From Arthrobacter sp. PAMC 25486 (GTDB lineage Bacteria; Actinomycetota; Actinomycetes; Actinomycetales; Micrococcaceae), in the NCBI RefSeq assembly GCF_000785535.1, contig NZ_CP007595.1:4362439-4426438 (forward strand): a stretch of DNA of 64,000 nt, given 5' to 3'. The notes beneath the pieces are model-generated. The model saw only the letters and a list, made by a program, of their open reading frames with translations, had not been told where the DNA came from and ran no database searches. Shown here one piece after another: positions 26,378 through 32,914 of the stretch. Position 1 is the stretch's first letter. Each line of letters starts with the position of its first letter. A program made the position numbers and the translations under genes.

Positions 26378-27424
26378 ATGAACACCGTGACGAACCAGGC
26401 CGGCCATCCCGGCCCCCAGTCCAACGGCACTCAGCCCGGCACCCAGCCCGTCGTTGCCGCCCAGGGAGGCAACGACGTCGTACTTGCCTTTGACATTGGC
26501 GGCACCGACATGAAAGTGGGCATCGTGCGCGGCGATGCGCTCCAAGGCGGCGTCGAGGTGCACGATGTGCAGCGCCACCCCACCCCGCTGGACGGTGCAC
26601 GATCGGGGGAGAGCGTCTGTGCGCGGATCGTGGAACTGACGGCCGAATACCGGGCGGCGCATCCGGAACTGCAGATTTCCGCGGTGGGCGTGACGGTGCC
26701 GGGCATCGTCGATGAGGCGGCCGGAGTGGGCGTGTACTCGGCCAACCTGGGCTGGAAAGACTTCCCGTTCACGGCGACGCTGACCGCTGCGCTGGGGCTG
26801 CCCGTTGGTTTTGGGCACGACGTCGGCATGGCCGGTGAGGCTGAATTCCGTCTCGGCGCCGCTGTAGGCAAGAAAGATGTGCTCGTCCTGGTGATTGGCA
26901 CGGGCATCGCCGGGGCGGTATTGTGCGACGGCCACCGTGTTGCCGGCGGCGGTTATGCCGGGGAGATCGGCCACGCCATGGTCCCGGCGCCGGATGGCAG
27001 CCTGGCGATCATGGAGTCGCTCGGCTCGGCCGGTGCCATAGCGCGCCGCTACACCGAAGCGACCGGATCCTCCGTGGCCGGTGCCCGCGCGGTGCTGGCT
27101 CTGGCCGGAGAAGGCGATGCGGTGGCAGCGCAGGTCTGGAAGGACGCCATCAACGCCCTCGCGTTCAGCGTGGCCCAGTGTGTTTCCATCCTCGGCACCC
27201 ACACCGTGGTGCTCGGCGGCGGGCTGTCCATGGCCGGCCCCGCCCTGTTTGAACCGCTCGCAGCCCGGGTGGATGAGCTGCTGACATTCCACCGCCGACC
27301 CGAATACGTGCACGCGGCACTGGGTGAAAACGCCGGCCTGATCGGATCGGCACTGAAGGCCCGCAGCCTCAGTGGTGGTGGCACTGCCGATGCCGGAGTT
27401 GGCACAACGGAGGCAGCATCATGA
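26378..27424 (+). CDS. ROK family sugar kinase lacking the zinc-finger motif
   Basis: A 348-residue ROK protein. LAFDIGGTDMKVGIV is the phosphate-binding strand, FGHDVGMAGEAEF gives the catalytic Asp region, and LVIGTGIAGAVLCDG is the second phosphate loop. EIGH is present, but the usual C-x-C-G-x2-G-C zinc-binding motif after it is replaced by MVPAPDGSLAIMESLGS, with no cysteines. Zinc-less ROK kinases exist, yet the loss may alter specificity. It would phosphorylate the incoming sugar or amino sugar. About 30 low-complexity residues precede the fold. It overlaps pfkB by 4 bp (ATGA), so the two are coupled. Confidence 0.88.
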   Translation: MNTVTNQAGHPGPQSNGTQPGTQPVVAAQGGNDVVLAFDIGGTDMKVGIVRGDALQGGVEVHDVQRHPTPLDGARSGESVCARIVELTAEYRAAHPELQISAVGVTVPGIVDEAAGVGVYSANLGWKDFPFTATLTAALGLPVGFGHDVGMAGEAEFRLGAAVGKKDVLVLVIGTGIAGAVLCDGHRVAGGGYAGEIGHAMVPAPDGSLAIMESLGSAGAIARRYTEATGSSVAGARAVLALAGEGDAVAAQVWKDAINALAFSVAQCVSILGTHTVVLGGGLSMAGPALFEPLAARVDELLTFHRRPEYVHAALGENAGLIGSALKARSLSGGGTADAGVGTTEAAS

Positions 27425-28383
27425 ACAACCTCGTTTTGACCGTCACCCCCAACCCGGCCGTCGACGTCACCTACACCGTGGCTGGCATTCATCTGGGCTC
27501 CTCGCACCGCGTCCCCACCCCGCTATACCGGGCAGGCGGCAAGGGACTGAACGTTTCCCGTGTAGCGCACCAGCTGGGCCACCCCACGCTCGCCATCGCC
27601 ACGGTTGGCGGGCCTTCCGGCGAGCAGTTCCGCGACGACGTTGCCGACTCCGGCATGCTGCACCACCTGGTTCCCGTGGCCGCCGCAACCCGCCGCACTG
27701 TGGCCCTGGTGGACACCGCGGCCGAGAACACCACCAGCATTTTCAACGAGGCCGGCCCGGCCCTGTCCGCCGCCGAATGGCAGGCGCTGGCCGCAGCTGT
27801 CGTTGACAACCTGGCCGGTGTCCAGACGTCCGACGGCGTGCGCCGCCCGGGCGTCCTCGTCGGCTCCGGCTCCCTCCCGGAGCAGGCACCGGCCGACTTT
27901 TATCCCGCCCTGGTTGCCCTGGCCCACGCGGCCGGGGTGCCCGCCATCATCGACACCTCGGGTGCCGGCATCCTGGCCGCCGCCAGGGCAGGGGCGGATC
28001 TGCTCAAGCCCAACAACCACGAACTCATGGAAGCCGTGGGGGAGAACGACCTGGTCGCCGCCGCCCGCAAGCTCATGGACCTGGGCGCCAAGCGAGTCCT
28101 GGTCAGCGTGGGTGAGGAAGGCATGCTGGCCTTCAGCGCCGACATGCCCGGCACATACATCCAGGCGCAACTGCCGGCCCCGCTCAGCGGCAACCCGACA
28201 GGGGCGGGAGACGCGGCGGTGAGCGCGGCCGCCGTCGCACTTGCCAACGGAACCACGGACCTGCGCGAGATTCTGCGCCAGGCCACCTCATGGAGCGCCG
28301 CCGCCGTGCTCATGCCGGGCGCCGGGGAAATCTCACCCCGGCACGCCGAGCTGGCCCAACAACTTATCCTCTCAGACCACTAA
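27421..28383 (+). CDS. PfkB family kinase (tagatose-6-phosphate / 1-phosphofructokinase type)
   Basis: A 320-residue PfkB kinase of the 1-phosphofructokinase/LacC branch. TVTPNPAVDVTYTV opens it, GGKGLNVSRVAHQLG is the first signature, and LSGNPTGAGDAAVSAAAVAL holds the anion hole and catalytic Asp. The class phosphorylates fructose-1-phosphate, fructose-6-phosphate or tagatose-6-phosphate; the class II aldolase next door fits a ketohexose bisphosphate product. Start overlaps the ROK stop codon (ATGA). The absence of a PTS fructose gene nearby favours tagatose-6-phosphate over fructose-1-phosphate. Confidence 0.88.
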   Translation: MNNLVLTVTPNPAVDVTYTVAGIHLGSSHRVPTPLYRAGGKGLNVSRVAHQLGHPTLAIATVGGPSGEQFRDDVADSGMLHHLVPVAAATRRTVALVDTAAENTTSIFNEAGPALSAAEWQALAAAVVDNLAGVQTSDGVRRPGVLVGSGSLPEQAPADFYPALVALAHAAGVPAIIDTSGAGILAAARAGADLLKPNNHELMEAVGENDLVAAARKLMDLGAKRVLVSVGEEGMLAFSADMPGTYIQAQLPAPLSGNPTGAGDAAVSAAAVALANGTTDLREILRQATSWSAAAVLMPGAGEISPRHAELAQQLILSDH

Positions 28384-28395
28384 GGATCTCATTTC

Positions 28396-29235
28396 ATGGC
28401 TTTGACAAACACGCGCGACATCATGGACCTGGCGGCGAAGGCCGGCACGGGGCAGGGCGCGTTCAACGTGATCCACCTCGAGACCATCGAGGGGCTGATC
28501 GGCGGGGCCGAGGCCGCCGGGCGTCCGGTCATCCTGCAGATCTCCGAGAATTGTGCCAAGTTCCATGGCGGGCTGGAGCCGGTTGCGGTGGCCACGCTGG
28601 CCGCGGCCCGCAAGGCGTCCGTGCCGGTGGCCGTGCACCTCGACCACGCCGAGTCCGAGGCGCTGGCGTACGAGGCGGTGGACTTGGGCTTCGGCTCCAT
28701 CATGTACGACGGCGCCCACCTCGAGTATGCGGAAAATGTGGAGACCACGGCCCGTGTGGCGGCCTACGCCCACGCACGCGGCGTGTATGTTGAGGCCGAG
28801 CTGGGCAAGGTTGGCGGCAAGGACGGTGCCCACGCTCCCGGCGTGCTGACCGATCCGACCGAAGCTGCCGCCTTCGTAGCCGCGACCGGTGTTGACGCGC
28901 TGGCCGTTGCCGTTGGCTCTTCACACGCCATGACCGAGCGTTCCGCCGCGTTAAACCTGGAACGCATCGCCCAGTTGAAGGCCGCCCTTCAGGTGCCCCT
29001 GGTGCTGCATGGTTCCTCGGGTGTTTCCGATGAGAACATCGTGGCGGCCATTGCGGCCGGCATGACGAAGATTAACGTCTCCACCCACCTGAACGGCTTC
29101 TTCACCCGTGCCGTGCGCGAATACCTCGACGCCAACCCGGCGGTGGTGGACTCACGCAAGTACCTGGGCGCCGGCCGGGACGCACTGGTTCCGGAAGTGT
29201 CCCGCCTGCTGTCCCTGTTTGCCGCCGCCAACTAA
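28396..29235 (+). CDS. Class II ketose-bisphosphate aldolase (tagatose/fructose-bisphosphate)
   Basis: A 279-residue class II aldolase. Metal ligands and catalytic Asp are visible: VAVHLDHAES (zinc His and catalytic Asp), YVEAELGKVGG (Glu and Gly loop) and LVLHGSSGV (third His). The short length and the GAFNVIHLETIEGLI N terminus resemble GatY/KbaY. It would split tagatose-1,6-bisphosphate (or fructose-1,6-bisphosphate) to dihydroxyacetone phosphate and glyceraldehyde-3-phosphate. It begins 12 bp after the kinase gene and ends 34 bp before the DeoR gene, consistent with a single transcript. Confidence 0.9.
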   Translation: MALTNTRDIMDLAAKAGTGQGAFNVIHLETIEGLIGGAEAAGRPVILQISENCAKFHGGLEPVAVATLAAARKASVPVAVHLDHAESEALAYEAVDLGFGSIMYDGAHLEYAENVETTARVAAYAHARGVYVEAELGKVGGKDGAHAPGVLTDPTEAAAFVAATGVDALAVAVGSSHAMTERSAALNLERIAQLKAALQVPLVLHGSSGVSDENIVAAIAAGMTKINVSTHLNGFFTRAVREYLDANPAVVDSRKYLGAGRDALVPEVSRLLSLFAAAN

Positions 29236-29269
29236 CCCAAAATGGCGGTTCGCCGCCCAGGAGTGCCAC

Positions 29270-30061
29270 ATGAACAGAACTGAACGACTCACCGCCATCT
29301 TGGACATTCTGGCCTCCGACGGTCAGGTGGAAGTGGATGAGATCGTCGAGAAGCTTGGCGTCTCCCCGGCCACCGCACGCCGAGACCTCGATTCACTGGC
29401 CAATGAGCGGTTGCTGACGCGCACCCGCGGCGGTGCCACGAGCGGTTCAGTTTCCTATGACCTGCCCGGGCGGTACAACCGGGACGACTACGCGCTGGAA
29501 AAGCAGCAGATCGCCCACGCCGCCAGCGCCTTGATCCCCAAGGGGGCCGTCATTGGTTTGTGTGGCGGCACCACCAGCACGGCCCTGGCACAGGTGCTCT
29601 CCACGCGAGAGGACCTCATGGAGCAGTCCAACCGGCCCACCCTCACGGTGGTTACGAACGCCATCAACATTGCCGCCCAGCTGGCCATCCGGCCCAACTT
29701 CAAGATCATGGTCACGGGCGGCATTGTGAACCCGCGTTCCTATGAACTCGTGGGACCGTACGCGGATTCCATCCTGCAGCGGGTGGCCCTGGACTTTGCC
29801 TTCATTGGCGTCAACGGCATTGAGCCCGGTGCCGCTCCCACCATCAACGATGAGGGTGAGGCATCGGTCAATTCCAAGATGGCCCGCCGCGCCTCCGAGG
29901 CATTCATCCTGGCCGACGCCTCCAAGATTGGCCGCCGCGCGTTCGCCACCATGGACCTGACAAACCTGGGCACGCTCATCACAGACTCCACCATCACCGA
30001 CGAACAGTTGCAGGCGTTCAAGGATGCAAGCACCAACGTGATCGTGGCACCCGCGCTGTAG
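29270..30061 (+). CDS. DeoR/GlpR family transcriptional regulator
   Basis: A 263-residue DeoR protein. The winged helix is at residues 4-58 (QVEVDEIVEKLGVSPATARRDL), and the sugar-phosphate sensor domain runs from about 75 (KQQIAHAASALIPKGAVIGLCGGTT) to the end. DeoR proteins repress sugar catabolic operons and are relieved by a phosphorylated pathway intermediate. As last gene of the SIS-ROK-PfkB-aldolase unit it probably controls that unit, acting at the AT-rich region before 25345. CAGGAG lies about 5 nt before the ATG. Confidence 0.92.
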   Translation: MNRTERLTAILDILASDGQVEVDEIVEKLGVSPATARRDLDSLANERLLTRTRGGATSGSVSYDLPGRYNRDDYALEKQQIAHAASALIPKGAVIGLCGGTTSTALAQVLSTREDLMEQSNRPTLTVVTNAINIAAQLAIRPNFKIMVTGGIVNPRSYELVGPYADSILQRVALDFAFIGVNGIEPGAAPTINDEGEASVNSKMARRASEAFILADASKIGRRAFATMDLTNLGTLITDSTITDEQLQAFKDASTNVIVAPAL

Positions 30062-30067
30062 CTCTTC

Positions 30068-30110
30068 AAACGCTCCCTCCAAACGGGTGTTTTGGCCGAC
30101 GCTCCCTCAC
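30068..30110. repeat. Half-copy of a dispersed ACGCTCC repeat
   Basis: The segment begins AAACGCTCCCTC and contains TGTTTTGGCC and ACGCTCCCTCAC. The same blocks occur in the same order in both arms of the large inverted repeat at 56438-56542. Only one arm is present here. Confidence 0.55.
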
Positions 30111-30125
30111 CAAAACGTTCCGCGC

Positions 30126-30174
30126 CGCCGCGCCAGATGCATCGCCGCGCCAGATGCGCCGCCGCGCCGGATGC
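30126..30174. repeat. Three 15-bp tandem repeats, 17-bp period
   Basis: CGCCGCGCCAGATGC occurs at 30126 and 30143, and a one-base variant at 30160. The copies are separated by 2 nt. The array lies between the DeoR stop and the long hairpin and encodes nothing obvious. Confidence 0.7.
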
Positions 30175-30180
30175 GGCCGT

Positions 30181-30234
30181 GAACTCGCAGTAGATGCCCT
30201 CCTTTTCAACAGGGAGGGCATCTACTGCGAGTTC
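30181..30234. terminator. Perfect 22-bp stem hairpin
   Basis: Arms 30181-30202 and 30213-30234 match over all 22 bases with a 10-nt loop. The element separates the convergent DeoR (+) and histidine phosphatase (-) genes and can end both transcripts. Confidence 0.85.
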
Positions 30235-30266
30235 GAGGGACGTTTCGGGCAGGGAAGCCCCGCGGA

Positions 30267-30944
30267 TCACCAAATGCGGTCGGGGGCGTCCAACACGGTG
30301 GTGCCCGGTTCAGCGGGGGTCCACTGCGCGAACGCCCTGTCCAACGTGTAGCGGTCGCCGTCTTTGATAAGCGTGCGCGTTTCAGCGTTCTCCGGGTTGT
30401 TCAGCGACTCAAAATACTCCACCGACCAGTGGAACCAGCGCATGCAGAACAGCCGCATGGTCAGCCCGTGCGTGACGAACAAGGCGTTGGGGGCGGAATC
30501 GGTCCGGTCCCAGTGCCTGAACAGGGTCTCCATGAACGAGGACACCCTGTCGTACACGTCCGAGCCCGATTCGCCCTCCCGGAACCTGTAGAAAAAATGC
30601 CCGTAAGCGTTGCGCAGTTCCTTCTGGTCGGCAATCTCCTCCGGGTTCTGGAAGTTCGCCCAGTCCTGCTCCCGCAGCCGCGGCTCCTCCATGGTCGTCT
30701 CCACAAGATCGCCCAGCTTCATCGCCTCGAGCGTCTGGTACGCACGCAGATACGGCGAGACATAAACGCGCACCTGTTGCCCATCCAGCTGCCGTCGGAT
30801 CCTCTCACCGGCCGCCTTCGCCTGCTCCACGCCGAGCTCGGTAAGCGGAATCCGGTAATCGGGAATCCTGTTGTAAATGGTCTGGTCAACATTCGCGGCC
30901 GACTGTCCGTGCCGCACCATGATGATCTGTCGCGGTGCACCCAT
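30267..30944 (-). CDS. Histidine phosphatase family protein
   Basis: A 225-residue member of the phosphoglycerate-mutase-like superfamily. IIMVRHGQSAANVDQTIYN supplies the catalytic RHG motif, VYVSPYLRAYQTLEA the second Arg, and NALFVTHGLTMRLF the second catalytic His. The middle segment EQDWANFQNPEEI is typical of a group of actinobacterial and fungal phosphatases of unknown substrate. ATG 30944 is preferred; TACGCT ends 7 nt before it on the minus strand, and AGGTGG also lies in that gap. It is divergent from the CPBP protease gene. Confidence 0.88.
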   Translation of the reverse strand: MGAPRQIIMVRHGQSAANVDQTIYNRIPDYRIPLTELGVEQAKAAGERIRRQLDGQQVRVYVSPYLRAYQTLEAMKLGDLVETTMEEPRLREQDWANFQNPEEIADQKELRNAYGHFFYRFREGESGSDVYDRVSSFMETLFRHWDRTDSAPNALFVTHGLTMRLFCMRWFHWSVEYFESLNNPENAETRTLIKDGDRYTLDRAFAQWTPAEPGTTVLDAPDRIW

Positions 30945-30970
30945 GCCACCTAGCGTATTCCCCACGCCCG

Positions 30971-31001
30971 CCCAAACCTCGCAAGCCCGGCCCGGGTCCC
31001 T
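30971..31001. repeat. Dispersed CCCAAACCTCGCA repeat, copy 1
   Basis: A 31-nt segment starting with CCCAAACCTCGCA matches 25 of 31 positions of the segment at 41453-41483. Both copies are intergenic and both contain a GGGTCC block 20 nt from their start. Confidence 0.5.
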
Positions 31002-31057
31002 GGGGTGCAGGGGCCCGGCGCATGCGATTTCCGTCCAAGGACGGCATGATTGGGACT

Positions 31058-31921
31058 ATGAGTGATCCTGTTCCCGCTATTTCCAAGCACGACGCCGTTC
31101 CTCCCGTTCCGGCCCCAACCCCCTTGGGTGCGGGGTCGCCAACTGCGAAAGGTGCGGGGTCCGGCGTCGACCATCAGGGCTGGGGAAACAAATCACGGCG
31201 GCGGCTGATCATGGAGGTGCTGCTGGTGCTGGGTGTGTCGCTGGGGCAGTCGGCGGTGTACTCGGTGGTGTCGTTGCTGGACAAGATGAGCCGGGCGCCG
31301 ATTTCGCAGGGCACCGCCACGTTGAATGCGGTGCGCAACAACCGCGAATTCTTTGACTTTACCTACCAGATCCTGGACATTGTCTTTGCGCTGGTGCCGG
31401 TCTTGCTCGTGTTTTACCTGCTGGCTGAACCGGGGAAGTCGGTGTTCTTGAAGATGGGGCTGGATTGGCGGCATCCGTGGCGTGACGGGCTCGGCGCGCT
31501 GGGGCTGCTGGTCATTATTGGTGTGCCGTCGTTGGGCCTCTATGCTGCGGGGCGGGCGCTTGGTGTGACAACCGAGATCATTCCCAGCGCCCTGAACCAG
31601 TACTGGTGGACGGTGCCGGTGCTGGTGCTCTCGGCGATCCGGGCCGGCGTACTGGAGGAAGTGATCCTGAACGGCTACCTGCTGGGGCGGCTGCAGAAAA
31701 TCGGGCTGGGCTGGTGGTCCGCGATTTTCCTGGCCGCCCTGCTGCGCGGCAGCTACCACCTATATCAGGGGTTCGGACCGTTCATCGGCAACTTTGTGAT
31801 GGGGCTGCTGTTTGGCTGGGTGTACAAGAAATGGGGCCGGGTCGCGCCGCTCGTGGCCGCACACGCGCTGGTGGACATCGCGGCCTTCACGCTGGGTCCG
31901 TCGCTGGGTTTCGGCGGCTGA
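31058..31921 (+). CDS. CPBP family intramembrane metalloprotease
   Basis: A 287-residue membrane protein. After a Pro/Gly-rich cytoplasmic N terminus of about 45 residues there are roughly seven hydrophobic helices. The CPBP/Abi motifs are VLEEVILNGYLLGRL (motif 1, Glu-Glu; the usual Arg is Asn here), LRGSYHLYQG (His) and VAAHALVDIAAF (His-Asp). The family includes CAAX prenyl proteases and bacteriocin-immunity proteins. No bacteriocin gene adjoins it, so a general membrane protease role is the default. ATG 31058 is taken; ATG 31022 is an in-frame alternative. Confidence 0.85.
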   Translation: MSDPVPAISKHDAVPPVPAPTPLGAGSPTAKGAGSGVDHQGWGNKSRRRLIMEVLLVLGVSLGQSAVYSVVSLLDKMSRAPISQGTATLNAVRNNREFFDFTYQILDIVFALVPVLLVFYLLAEPGKSVFLKMGLDWRHPWRDGLGALGLLVIIGVPSLGLYAAGRALGVTTEIIPSALNQYWWTVPVLVLSAIRAGVLEEVILNGYLLGRLQKIGLGWWSAIFLAALLRGSYHLYQGFGPFIGNFVMGLLFGWVYKKWGRVAPLVAAHALVDIAAFTLGPSLGFGG

Positions 31922-32012
31922 GCTTTGTGCCTTTCCCTTCATGTCCTCCTGGACTTTCCTCACCCGCAACCTGCCCTCCCCGTCATTCAAATCGAGTACG
32001 CAGTTGTTGCAC

Positions 32013-32027
32013 TGGAAAGCGCTTTCA
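32013..32027. promoter_or_regulatory. LacI/cre-like palindrome TGGAAAGCGCTTTCA
   Basis: The site has the central CG and TGNAAN-type half sites of LacI-family operators; GAAAGCGCTTTC is a perfect 12-bp dyad. It is enclosed by CAGTTGTTG (32001-32009) and its inverse CAACAACTG (32043-32051). It lies between two convergent genes (CPBP and VOC), where no promoter is expected, so it may be a relic or simply part of a hairpin. Confidence 0.4.
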
Positions 32028-32149
32028 TGCGTCCTTTTCGTCCAACAACTGCTTAATGGATTTCGGGACGGTGACTCAACGAAAACGGCACCCACCCTCG
32101 AAGGTGGATGCCGCGGTCGTGGGCCCACAAAGTGGGCCCCCAAGAAAAG

Positions 32150-32788
32150 CTAGATCGTGACCTGGCCGCCGGCCGTTTCGAAGGTTACGGACATGATGCC
32201 GGGGGTGCCGCGCGGGGCGATCCACTCCACGGCGACGTCGTTCAGGGGTGCCTCGACGGGTTCGCCGAGCCATTCGGTGACGCGTTCGGCGCTGCCGGCG
32301 ATGGTCAGCGAGGACAGCTTGACGGTGGACTCGCGGGCCAGTGACGGGTGCAGGGCGGGGTCGCCCTCCCATTTGAGCATGTACGGCACCTGCGGGTCGG
32401 CGATCAGGCCCATGATGCCGATCTGCTGCCAGATCAACTCCTGGCCGTCGGGGAACTTGCGGTTGCCGGGGACGGCGCTGCGGCCGAGGCGTTCTTCAAA
32501 GGGGGTGAGGTCGTCAACGGCGACGCACCAGCCCATCCATCCGCCGCCTGCTGCCGAACGCGCCTTGACGGCCTGGCCGAACGGCGCCTTGTCGGACGCG
32601 GGGTGGTTGAGGCACTCGACAATTTCCACATAGTGGTGGTCGGTGAGGGGGATGATCATATTGCGGGTGCCGAAGCGCGGGTGGATGCCGCCCTTCACCG
32701 CTTTGACCCCGAGGGCACCGGCGATTCGCTCCGTGGTGGCAGCCAATCCGTCTGATTCACTGGCATAAGAAACATGGTCCATTCGCAT
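32150..32788 (-). CDS. VOC family protein with glyoxalase-like domain
   Basis: A 212-residue protein with the vicinal-oxygen-chelate fold. It opens with MRMDHVSYASESDGLAATTERIAG, a 'glyoxalase-like domain 1' pattern, and HHYVEIVECLNHP supplies candidate metal ligands (His, Glu). The second half, from about 125, repeats the fold. Function is unknown; such proteins may be dioxygenases, lyases or binding proteins. It is a single gene, convergent with CPBP and divergent from tex. The start ATG 32788 could also be the Met two codons later. Confidence 0.85.
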   Translation of the reverse strand: MRMDHVSYASESDGLAATTERIAGALGVKAVKGGIHPRFGTRNMIIPLTDHHYVEIVECLNHPASDKAPFGQAVKARSAAGGGWMGWCVAVDDLTPFEERLGRSAVPGNRKFPDGQELIWQQIGIMGLIADPQVPYMLKWEGDPALHPSLARESTVKLSSLTIAGSAERVTEWLGEPVEAPLNDVAVEWIAPRGTPGIMSVTFETAGGQVTI

Positions 32789-32914
32789 GACTTCATCTTG
32801 GCACTTTGTTCAACGGCGCTCGACTTAGCGTTACCTAAGTCACATGGGACGTCTGATGTTAGGGACTTCTGTGAGGGGCTTCGCGTTGCCCGCCACGTGG
32901 GGCAGAATTGAGGT

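Noticed and set aside
30126..30174. Short regular repeats that might indicate a CRISPR array.
   Set aside because: Only three units of 15 bp with 2-nt gaps; there are no spacers of constant length and no cas genes.
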